DNA from: Actinomycetota bacterium
Lineage (GTDB): Bacteria; Actinomycetota; Thermoleophilia; Miltoncostaeales; Miltoncostaeaceae
Assembly: GCA_005788075.1 (NCBI GenBank)
Contig: SXZC01000172.1
Span: forward strand, 1 to 11,468
DNA: 11,468 nt
Reading direction: 5' to 3'
Under the pieces are notes generated by a model, which was given only the letters and a program-made list of their open reading frames with translations, made no database searches and was not told the DNA's origin. A program made the translations under genes and the position numbers. This document shows, piece after piece, positions 1-6,564 of the stretch; positions within the stretch are counted from its first letter, which is position 1; the number at the start of each line of letters is the position of its first letter.

Positions 1-1070
1 AGGTCGGTGAGGTCGGGCTGCGCGAGGTCCCACTTGTTGAGCACCAGCAGCGTGGCGCAGTGGTTCTGGGCGGCCTGGTCGCACGCGGCGAGGTCGGCCT
101 CGGTGATGCCCTCGGTGGCGTCGGCAACCACGATCGCCACGTCCGAGCGCTCGGCCGATTCCAGCGCGCGCTGCTGGCTGTACACCTCCACGCGCTCGCG
201 CATGCGCCCGCGCCGGCGAAGACCGGCGGTGTCGATGAGCACGATCTCCTGGCCGTCCCACTCGATGATGGTGTCCACCGGGTCGCGCGTGGTGCCGGGA
301 AGGTCCTGCACGATCATGCGATCCTCGCCGAGCAGCGCGTTGAGGATGGAGCTCTTGCCCACGTTCGGGCGCCCCATGATGCAGAAGGCCGGCAGGCGCG
401 CGATCGACTCATCGGGCGGCTCCACCTCCGGGAGGCTCTCCACCAGCAGGTCGAGAAAGTCGCCGATGTTGCGCCCGTGAAGGGCCGAGACGGTCACCAC
501 CTCGCCGAGCCCGAGGCCCCAGAGGTCCTGCGCGCGCATCTCCGACTCGGCGTTGTCGCACTTGTTGGCCACCACGATCACCGGGCGGTGCGACCGCCGC
601 AGGCGCTCGGCCACCTCGAGGTCGCCGGGGGTGGCGCCCACGGCGGCGTCCACGACGAAGAGGATCAGGTCGGACTCATCGATGGCCCGGATCGCCTGGC
701 CGGCGATGTCCTTGGCCATCATCGACTCATCCGCCTCGTCGATGCCGCCGGTGTCGAGCACCTGGAACTGCACGCCGTTCCATTCGGCCCCACCCTGCCG
801 GCGGTCGCGCGTGGCGCCGGGCTTGGAGTCGACCACGGCCTCGCGGCGGCCCGTGAGGCGGTTGAAGAGGGTCGACTTGCCGACGTTCGGATAGCCCACC
901 ACGGCCACCACCGGCTGGCCCTGGGCCACGGTGCTGCCGCGGGGTGCGTGTCGCTCGCGCCCCAGCGGGCGATCGGGCATGCCCGGGCGCGAGGCCCGTG
1001 GGGCGCGCCCGCCGCCATCCCCCCGGCCGCCGCCCTCGCCGCCGCCCGTGCTGCCGGTGCCGTCGCTCAT
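1..1070 (-). CDS. der: Ribosome biogenesis GTPase Der (EngA), 3' end cut off by window
   Basis: Der is a double-GTPase that assists maturation of the 50S ribosomal subunit. 356 residues are visible and both G domains can be read. Domain 1 has P-loop GYPNVGKS (59-66), DTGG (106-109) and NKCD (169-172). Domain 2 has GRPNVGKS (233-240), DTAG (280-283) and NKWD (345-348). The rest of G domain 2 and the C-terminal KH-like domain lie beyond the left edge. The ATG at 1070 was chosen because it forms a 4-base ATGA overlap with the plsC stop, which suggests translational coupling. That start gives about 50 residues before the first G domain, rich in Gly and Arg, whereas Der normally begins almost at the P-loop strand. 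A GTG 47 codons downstream is the alternative start. Family assignment is very secure; the start is moderately so. Confidence 0.95.
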   Translation of the reverse strand, partial: MSDGTGSTGGGEGGGRGDGGGRAPRASRPGMPDRPLGRERHAPRGSTVAQGQPVVAVVGYPNVGKSTLFNRLTGRREAVVDSKPGATRDRRQGGAEWNGVQFQVLDTGGIDEADESMMAKDIAGQAIRAIDESDLILFVVDAAVGATPGDLEVAERLRRSHRPVIVVANKCDNAESEMRAQDLWGLGLGEVVTVSALHGRNIGDFLDLLVESLPEVEPPDESIARLPAFCIMGRPNVGKSSILNALLGEDRMIVQDLPGTTRDPVDTIIEWDGQEIVLIDTAGLRRRGRMRERVEVYSQQRALESAERSDVAIVVADATEGITEADLAACDQAAQNHCATLLVLNKWDLAQPDLTD

Positions 1071-1849
1071 TCGTCGTCCGTCGTCGCAAGGGTGGTCGGT
1101 GGGTCCTGCACCGGGCCGCCGATCTCGGGGAGCAGCTCGGCGATGGCGGCCATCATCCGGAACGCCAACTCACCCGCGCGCTGGCCCCGGGAGCCCTCGA
1201 GGCCCTCCTTCGACACCGGCGGCCCGAAGATGACGCGCGAGGGCCCATGCTTCTCCTGAATGCCCCAGATGGCCGCGGGGATCACCGTGACGTCGTCCGG
1301 CAGCCCGAGCGATGCCGCCCCGGGATAGGGGTTGCGCAGGCGCTGGTCACGCGAGCGGGTGCCCTCGGGGAAGATGATCACGACCTCCCCGCGGGCGAGC
1401 AGGCCCTTGGCGATGCGCATGGCGGTGCGGTCCGCTTCGCCCCGGCGGATCGGGAAGGCCCCGAGGGTGCCGATGACCACGCGCTGGATGCGGCTCTCGA
1501 ACAGCTCCGACTTGGCCATGTAGAAGGCGCGGCGCGGGATGGCCGACCAGCCGACCAGGAACGGGTCGTTGTTGGTCATGTGGTTCGAGACGATGAGCAC
1601 GCCGCCGCGGCGCGGGATGTTGTCCTTGCCGCGCACCTTCTTCGCCCGGTACCTCGTGCGGAAGTACACAGACAGGATGTTGCGGCCGATCCACCACCAC
1701 CATGAGGTGATGCGCACGTCGTCGGCCGACTGCGGGTTCGCGAGGCGGTCGTAGTCGGGCTCGGGGGCGTTGCCCGTGGCGTTGCCGGGGTTGGCGTCGG
1801 GGGCGTTGCCCGTGGCGTTGCCGGGGTTGGCGTCGGGGCCGTCGCTCAC
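1067..1849 (-). CDS. plsC: 1-acyl-sn-glycerol-3-phosphate acyltransferase family protein (PlsC-like)
   Basis: This 260-residue membrane-associated acyltransferase probably adds the second acyl chain to lysophosphatidic acid in phospholipid synthesis. The family blocks are clear: NHMTNND with H90 and D95 (the HX4D catalytic motif), GAFPIRRGEAD (130-140), FPEGTRS (160-166) and VIPAAIWG further on. A Trp-rich hydrophobic patch (WWWWIG, 50-55) precedes the catalytic domain and may contact the membrane. The GTG at 1849 was chosen because it overlaps the cmk stop as GTGA and has GAGGTGG five bases upstream. A longer in-frame extension would lie inside cmk and looks non-coding. The first 30 residues are a low-complexity Asn/Gly/Ala/Pro tail built from two identical 12-residue units. 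The position between cmk and der is common for this family. Exact acyl substrate is not readable from sequence. Confidence 0.92.
   Translation of the reverse strand: MSDGPDANPGNATGNAPDANPGNATGNAPEPDYDRLANPQSADDVRITSWWWWIGRNILSVYFRTRYRAKKVRGKDNIPRRGGVLIVSNHMTNNDPFLVGWSAIPRRAFYMAKSELFESRIQRVVIGTLGAFPIRRGEADRTAMRIAKGLLARGEVVIIFPEGTRSRDQRLRNPYPGAASLGLPDDVTVIPAAIWGIQEKHGPSRVIFGPPVSKEGLEGSRGQRAGELAFRMMAAIAELLPEIGGPVQDPPTTLATTDDE
1761..1838 (-). repeat. 36-bp perfect tandem repeat inside the start of plsC
   Basis: Positions 1761-1796 and 1797-1832 are identical, and the match carries on to 1838, giving about 2.2 copies of a 36-base unit. The period is a multiple of three, so each unit adds 12 residues (DANPGNATGNAP on the minus strand) without breaking the frame. 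The unit itself contains shorter GTTGCC-type echoes. It lies in the dispensable-looking N-terminal tail, so copy number could vary between strains by slippage. Two adjacent copies without a spacer rule out a CRISPR array. Confidence 0.95.
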
Positions 1850-2508
1850 GCCGCCACCTCGCGGGCCATCGATGCGATCTTCCCCACCACCTCGTCGATG
1901 CCGATGCCCGTGGTGTCCACCACCACGGCGCCGTCGGCCACCACCAGCGGGCTGGCCGCGCGCGAGGAATCGGCGTGGTCGCGACGCGCGACGTCGTCGC
2001 GGATCGCCCGCAGGTCCACCCTCTCCCCCCGGCCAGTGAGCTCCGCGTGCCGGCGGCGAGCGCGCTCGTCCACCGATGCGGTGAGGAACACCTTCACCTC
2101 GGCCTCCGGGAACACCACGCTGCCGATGTCGCGGCCGTCGCACACCCAGTCGCCGTGGCCCATGATCTGCCGCTGGCGGGCCACCATCTCGTGCCGCACC
2201 TCCGGATGCGCCGCCACCTCGGACACCGCGCCGGTGACGTCCGCCTCGCGGATGGCCATGGTCACGTCATCCCCGCGCATCATCACCCGCACGCCCCCGG
2301 GGCCGTTCTCGAGCGACACGGGATGCGCGCGGGCGAGTTCGGCGAGCGCCGCGCCATCGTCGATCGGCACCCCATCGCGCAGCGCCACGAGGGTGAGCGC
2401 CCGGTACATGGCCCCGGTGTCGAGGTAGCCCACGCCCAGGGCATCGGCCACCGCCCGGGCCACGGTGCTCTTGCCCGCGCCCGCCGGGCCGTCGATCGCC
2501 ACGATCAT
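1846..2508 (-). CDS. cmk: Cytidylate kinase
   Basis: This 220-residue enzyme phosphorylates CMP and dCMP with ATP, feeding pyrimidine nucleotide pools in the cytoplasm. The P-loop GPAGAGKST occupies residues 7-15. It is followed by DTGAMYRALT near residue 30, a CMP-binding insert, the GRDIGS motif, and a LID-type segment RDDVARRDHADSSR, then a closing DTTG. Length is typical for the stand-alone bacterial enzyme. The ATG at 2508 overlaps the aroA stop by 4 bases (ATGA), and the cmk stop overlaps the plsC start in the same way. cmk directly downstream of aroA is a recurrent bacterial arrangement. In some actinobacteria Cmk is fused to Der; here both are separate genes with plsC between them. 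Confidence 0.97.
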   Translation of the reverse strand: MIVAIDGPAGAGKSTVARAVADALGVGYLDTGAMYRALTLVALRDGVPIDDGAALAELARAHPVSLENGPGGVRVMMRGDDVTMAIREADVTGAVSEVAAHPEVRHEMVARQRQIMGHGDWVCDGRDIGSVVFPEAEVKVFLTASVDERARRRHAELTGRGERVDLRAIRDDVARRDHADSSRAASPLVVADGAVVVDTTGIGIDEVVGKIASMAREVAA

Positions 2509-3815
2509 GCCGCCACCACCCCGAGGGCGACCATGTCGTCGGTGAATCCGGGGTACGACACCGCGGCGGCGTCCATGCCGTGCACGGTCACCCCCTGCTC
2601 GCTCACGAGGCCGGCCAGGGCGCCGAGCATGGCCAGGCGGTGGTCGCCGTGCGACTGCACCTCGCCCCCGGGGATGGACATCTGGCCGCGCACCACGAAG
2701 CCATCCTCGCGTTCATCCGCATCGGCGCCCACCGCGCGCAGCAGTTCCACCACGGTGGCGATGCGGTCGCTCTCCTTCACCCGCAGCTCACCGGCGCCGC
2801 TCACGGTGGTGGTGCCCGCGGCCAGGGCGCCGAGCAGGCCGACCAGCGGCACCTCATCCACCATCGACGGCACCTCGTCGGCGGTCACCTCGGTGGCGTG
2901 CAGCATCGGCGCACGCCGCACGAGCACGTCTCCGCAGGGCTCCCCCGCCACGTCGGGGCCGGGCTCCACCGTCACATCGGCGCCCATCCGTTGCAGCACG
3001 CCCAGCAGGCCCGTGCGACCCGGGTTGAGGTTGACGCCGGTCACGCGCACCGCGGGATCCCCGCGCAGCACGCCGGCCACGATCGCGAACGCGGCCGATG
3101 AGAAGTCGCCGGGCACCCGCACGTCGGGCAGGGACAGGCCGTTGACCGGGCCGGCCACCCCCACCATGCCGTCGCGCTCGAGCACGTCCACCCCTGCAGC
3201 GCGCAGCATGCGCTCGGTGTGATCACGCGAGGGCACCGGCTCGCGCACCCAGGTCTCGCCATCTGCGTTGAGGCCCGCGAGCAGCACGCAGCTCTTCACC
3301 TGGGCGCTCGCCATGGGCAGCTCGTGCACCATGCCGTGCAGCGGCAGCCCCGGTCGCACGGCCATCGGCGGCGTGCCGCCCTCGGCAGGGATCACCGCTG
3401 CGCCCATGGCCACCAGGGGATCGGCCACGCGCCGCATGGGCCGCGTGCGCAGGGAGTCGTCACCGTCGAGCACCGTCACCTCGCCGGGGGCCTGGCCCAC
3501 GATGATGCCCGCCGCGAGCCTCATGAGCGTGCCCGCGTTCTGGCAGTCGATGACCGGCGGCGGGGTGAGCCCGCGCACGCCGCGCCCGGTGATGACCACG
3601 CGCCCCGACTCGATGCTTCCCTCCACCCCCGCACCCATTGCGCGCACCGCATGGAGCGTGGCCCGGGTGTCCTCGGAGTCGAGTGGATCGTCCACGACCA
3701 CGGGTCGATCGGAGATCGCGCCGAGCAGGAAGGCCCGATGGGTGAGCGACTTGTCCGGGGGCACGGCGATCGTGCCCGCGACGGCGGTGGCCGGGCGGAA
3801 GGTGAGGCTGGTCAT
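2505..3815 (-). CDS. aroA: 3-phosphoshikimate 1-carboxyvinyltransferase (EPSP synthase)
   Basis: This 436-residue enzyme joins phosphoenolpyruvate to shikimate-3-phosphate, the sixth step of the shikimate pathway. Visible family motifs are PPDKSLTHR (K22 in the substrate site), NAGTLMRL (PEP-contact loop), PGDFSSAAF, KESDRI starting at 347, and HGDHR at 389-393. The loop has Gly in NAGT and Leu where the E. coli enzyme has Pro101, as in many Bacillus-like enzymes. The ATG at 3815 was preferred over a much longer in-frame extension, because that extension would run through recQ on the other strand and has no EPSP synthase character. A TAGGAT box lies 8 bases upstream, suggesting leaderless transcription. 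It heads the aroA-cmk-plsC-der run; its stop overlaps cmk by 4 bases. Confidence 0.97.
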   Translation of the reverse strand: MTSLTFRPATAVAGTIAVPPDKSLTHRAFLLGAISDRPVVVDDPLDSEDTRATLHAVRAMGAGVEGSIESGRVVITGRGVRGLTPPPVIDCQNAGTLMRLAAGIIVGQAPGEVTVLDGDDSLRTRPMRRVADPLVAMGAAVIPAEGGTPPMAVRPGLPLHGMVHELPMASAQVKSCVLLAGLNADGETWVREPVPSRDHTERMLRAAGVDVLERDGMVGVAGPVNGLSLPDVRVPGDFSSAAFAIVAGVLRGDPAVRVTGVNLNPGRTGLLGVLQRMGADVTVEPGPDVAGEPCGDVLVRRAPMLHATEVTADEVPSMVDEVPLVGLLGALAAGTTTVSGAGELRVKESDRIATVVELLRAVGADADEREDGFVVRGQMSIPGGEVQSHGDHRLAMLGALAGLVSEQGVTVHGMDAAAVSYPGFTDDMVALGVVAA

Positions 3816-3823
3816 CCGGCCCA

Positions 3824-3829
3824 ATCCTA
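3824..3829 (-). promoter_or_regulatory. Candidate -10 box (TAGGAT) for aroA operon, leaderless type
   Basis: On the minus strand TAGGAT lies 8 bases before the aroA ATG. This fits the TANNNT -10 pattern and spacing known for leaderless genes in actinobacteria, and no Shine-Dalgarno sequence is present. I see no convincing -35 hexamer. The call rests on motif and position only. Confidence 0.45.
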
Positions 3830-3847
3830 GGGGTCCGGGCGCGGCGC

Positions 3848-3853
3848 TACCCT
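3848..3853 (+). promoter_or_regulatory. Candidate -10 box (TACCCT) for recQ, leaderless type
   Basis: TACCCT ends 9 bases before the recQ GTG start, again matching TANNNT at leaderless spacing, without a visible Shine-Dalgarno. Together with the opposite-facing box for aroA it makes this 47-base gap a compact divergent promoter region. No clear -35 element is visible. Confidence 0.4.
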
Positions 3854-3862
3854 CGGCCGCCC

Positions 3863-5734
3863 GTGAGCGCCATGCCGCACCTTCCCGTTGACCCGGTGGC
3901 CGACCTGGCCATGGTGGTCGCGCGGGCCGAGGCGGCAGGCGGCATCGCCCCCGACGATGCCTCCACGGCCGACCGCCTGCTCGACGCCCTGCGCGACGAC
4001 TGGCGCGACATGCAGGGCGAGCCGCGGGCGGCGCTCGGACGCATCGCCGCGCCACTGCGCGCCCGGCGCGATGCCCTCGACGCCCCCGCCCCGCCACGTG
4101 GCGGTGCCCCGCGCGCGCTGCGCGAGGTGCTCGGGCAGATGGGCGTGGAATCACTGCGCCCCGGGCAGGATCGGCCGATACTCGCCGCGCTCGCCGGCGC
4201 CGACAGCCTGGTGGTGATGCCCACCGGATCGGGCAAGTCGCTGTGCTTCCAGGCCCCGGCCTTCGCGTCCGGTGGCCTCACGGTGGTCGTGAGCCCTCTC
4301 ATCGCGCTCATCCAGGACCAGCACGACCGCCTGGCCGCGGCGGGCCTGCCGGTGGCAATGGTGACCAGCCTGCAGTCCGGGCGCGAGATGCACGACGCCA
4401 TCGCGCGCATCGCGCGCGGCGAGGTGCGACTGGTGCTCTGTGCGCCCGAGCGCTTCGCCCACGAGGCCTTCACGCGCGCCGTGCAGGCCAACCCGGTGGA
4501 CCTGCTGGCCATCGACGAGGCCCACTGCGTATCGGAGTGGGGCCACGACTTCCGGCCGGAGTCCCTGCAGCTGGCGCGGCTTCGCGAGGTGCTGCGCCCG
4601 CGCGCCGTGATGGCCCTCACCGCCACGGCCACGCCCGCGGTGTCGGACGAGATCACCGCGCGGCTCGCGCTGCGCGATCCCGTCACGGTGCGCACGGGCT
4701 TCGATCGCCCCAACCTGGCGTTCGACGTGGTGCGCCTCGATGGCAAGGGGGCAGTGGCCCGCAAGTGGGCGATGCTGGAGTCGGGCCTGTCGGCGCCCGA
4801 CGGCACGCCGGCCATCGTGTACTGCGGCACGCGCAAGGCCACCGAGGAGGTGGCCGAGGGCCTGCAGGCACGGGGCTTCCGCGCGGTCGGGTACCACGCG
4901 GGGCTTCCGGATGAGGAGCGCATCGCCGCGCAGGACGCCTTCATGTCGGGACAGGCCGACGTGATCGCCGCCACCAATGCGTTTGGCATGGGCATTGATC
5001 GCTCCGACGTGCGTGGCGTGTGGCACTGGTCGATACCCACCTCGCTCGAGGGCTACTACCAGGAGGCCGGGCGAGGCGGGCGTGACGGCCTGCCGGGTCG
5101 GGCGGTGCTGCTGGCCATGCGCGCCGACCTCGGCCGCCTCATCCGCTTCGCGAACCAGCACGACGGCCCGGACGGCGGCCGCGTGGCCCGCGACCGCGCA
5201 TGGACGGCCTACCGGGCCATCAACGCCTACATCGAGTCGCCCACGTGCAGGCGCCAGGCGATCCTCGACCACTTCGGCGATGCCGCCCCGGCTGCCGCGG
5301 CGGGCCGCTGCTGCGATGTCTGCGACCCCCCGGCCGATGTGGAGGCCGCGGCGGCGTCGGGGAGCGCCCGCCGCGCCAGCAGCGGATCAGCGAGCGGCGT
5401 CGGCGCCAGCAGCGGAGCGGGGAGCGATCGGGGTGAGGGTGGCCGATCTATTCGCCTTCGGCGAGACGATCGGGCGCCCGATACACAGGCCTCGGTGGAC
5501 GGGGTTGAGATGGCACCCGAGGACGAGCGGCTGTTCGAGCAACTGCGCGAGTGGCGTCGCGAGCGGGCCGACGGCAAGCCGGCATACACGGTGTGCGCCG
5601 ACGCCGCACTGCGCACGATCGCCGTGCGTCGACCCACCGACGAGGCCTCGCTGCTCGACGTGAAGGGCGTGGGCCCGGCGTTCGTCGAGCGCCACTCGGC
5701 GAGCCTGTTCGACGTGCTGCAGCAGGCGGCGTGA
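3863..5734 (+). CDS. recQ: RecQ-family ATP-dependent DNA helicase with HRDC domain and N-terminal extension
   Basis: This 623-residue SF2 helicase is predicted to unwind DNA 3'-5' during recombination and repair. Residues 1 to about 85 form a charged, probably helical extension of unknown role. The helicase core follows: LRPGQ (motif 0), MPTGSGKS Walker A (119-126), DEAH (218-221), SEWGHDFRP aromatic-rich loop, TATATP, and the QEAGRGGRDG motif VI. Zinc-site cysteines are C462, C483, C484 and C487, with the last three spaced CCxxC. The winged-helix RQC domain seems absent: a Ser/Gly/Ala/Arg-rich linker (about 494-535) leads to an HRDC-like domain (about 551-623, with VKGVGPAFVERH). The GTG at 3863 was chosen for its distance to the -10 box; an ATG at 3872 is possible. 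The stop overlaps the next gene as GTGA. Confidence 0.9.
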   Translation: MSAMPHLPVDPVADLAMVVARAEAAGGIAPDDASTADRLLDALRDDWRDMQGEPRAALGRIAAPLRARRDALDAPAPPRGGAPRALREVLGQMGVESLRPGQDRPILAALAGADSLVVMPTGSGKSLCFQAPAFASGGLTVVVSPLIALIQDQHDRLAAAGLPVAMVTSLQSGREMHDAIARIARGEVRLVLCAPERFAHEAFTRAVQANPVDLLAIDEAHCVSEWGHDFRPESLQLARLREVLRPRAVMALTATATPAVSDEITARLALRDPVTVRTGFDRPNLAFDVVRLDGKGAVARKWAMLESGLSAPDGTPAIVYCGTRKATEEVAEGLQARGFRAVGYHAGLPDEERIAAQDAFMSGQADVIAATNAFGMGIDRSDVRGVWHWSIPTSLEGYYQEAGRGGRDGLPGRAVLLAMRADLGRLIRFANQHDGPDGGRVARDRAWTAYRAINAYIESPTCRRQAILDHFGDAAPAAAAGRCCDVCDPPADVEAAAASGSARRASSGSASGVGASSGAGSDRGEGGRSIRLRRDDRAPDTQASVDGVEMAPEDERLFEQLREWRRERADGKPAYTVCADAALRTIAVRRPTDEASLLDVKGVGPAFVERHSASLFDVLQQAA

Positions 5735-6564
5735 GCGCCTTCGAGGTTGCCGGCGACGGCGTCATCCTCCGGGGCGACGACGACGGTGACGGGCCGGCGA
5801 TCCTCATGCTGCACGGCCTGTCGGCCACCAGGCGCTACGTGGTGCACGGTTCGACCGCCCTCGAGCGCGATGGATACCGCGTAATCGCCTACGACTCCCG
5901 GGGGCATGGGGAGTCGTCGCCCGCTCCCTCGGCGGATGACTACCGCTACGACCAACTGGCGGCAGACGCCGTGCGCGTGCTGGACGACCGGGGCGTGCAC
6001 CGGGCTGCCCTCGTCGGAATGTCCATGGGGTCGGCCGTGGCCGCCGCCGTGGCGCTGGGCCATCCCGAGCGCGTGCAGGCCCTGGTGGCCATCACCCCTG
6101 CGCACCTCGGCACGCCCACGGCCGACCCCGCCCGGTGGGATCGCCTGGCAGCGGGCCTGGAGGACGGCGGGCCCGACGGCTTCGTGCATGCCTACGGTGA
6201 CCCGGGGGTCGACCCGGCCAGCCTCGACCTCATCCGCACGGTCATGCGCCAGCGCCTGGCGCGCCACGCGCAGCCGCAGGCGGTGGCCGCGGCGCTTCGC
6301 GCCACGCCGCGCGGGGCGGCATTCGCCGGCGATCAGGCGCTGGCGGGCATCGCCTGTCCCACGCTGGTGATCGGCAGCCGTGACCGCCTCGACCCCGAGC
6401 ACCCGCTGCGCATCGCCGAGCGCTGGGCCGAGGTCATCCCCGGGGCGGAGTTCACCGTCGAGGACGACGCCGAGAGCCCCCTCGCGTGGCGCGGCGGCAC
6501 ACTCAGCCGCGTGATCGCCGGGTTCCTCGCCGGGGCCGGGATGACCCCCCGCGCCACGCGCTGA
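5731..6564 (+). CDS. Alpha/beta-hydrolase fold protein, probably missing the catalytic His
   Basis: This 277-residue soluble protein has a clear alpha/beta-hydrolase fold. Seen are LHGLS (oxyanion-hole region, H28-G29), YDSRGHGES, the nucleophile elbow GMSMGS with S98, and GSRDRLDP with D218 at the acid position. The third triad member is expected in a segment such as GHSPLAW near the C terminus. Here that segment is AESPLAW, with E248 where His would be. The substrate is unknown. The GTG at 5731 overlaps the recQ stop by 4 bases, so the two genes are probably co-transcribed and translationally coupled; longer in-frame starts would lie inside recQ. The 3' end overlaps the convergent photolyase-family gene. 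It may be a pseudo-enzyme, a binding protein, or an enzyme using another base. Confidence 0.88.
   Translation: MSAFEVAGDGVILRGDDDGDGPAILMLHGLSATRRYVVHGSTALERDGYRVIAYDSRGHGESSPAPSADDYRYDQLAADAVRVLDDRGVHRAALVGMSMGSAVAAAVALGHPERVQALVAITPAHLGTPTADPARWDRLAAGLEDGGPDGFVHAYGDPGVDPASLDLIRTVMRQRLARHAQPQAVAAALRATPRGAAFAGDQALAGIACPTLVIGSRDRLDPEHPLRIAERWAEVIPGAEFTVEDDAESPLAWRGGTLSRVIAGFLAGAGMTPRATR

Noticed and set aside
60..1259. Long open frame on the plus strand across der and plsC
   Set aside because: It is antisense to two well-identified genes, has low-complexity His/Ala/Gly-rich content and no family motif. Such frames are expected in very GC-rich DNA. The same applies to plus-strand frames at 1975-3222, 8656-10044 and 10170-11180.
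1761..1838. CRISPR-like repeat
   Set aside because: The copies are directly adjacent with no spacer, in frame, and inside a coding region.
1..2508. Cmk-Der fusion as known in some actinobacteria
   Set aside because: The two genes are distinct, each with its own stop and start, and plsC lies between them.
2505..3815. Naturally glyphosate-tolerant EPSP synthase
   Set aside because: The PEP loop keeps Gly in NAGT, unlike the Ala of the tolerant CP4-type enzyme. The Leu in place of Pro101 is common in Bacillus-like enzymes, so tolerance cannot be claimed from sequence.
4151..5272. Long open frame on the minus strand across recQ
   Set aside because: It lies opposite the helicase core, whose motifs are unambiguous on the plus strand; the antisense reading has no recognisable domain.
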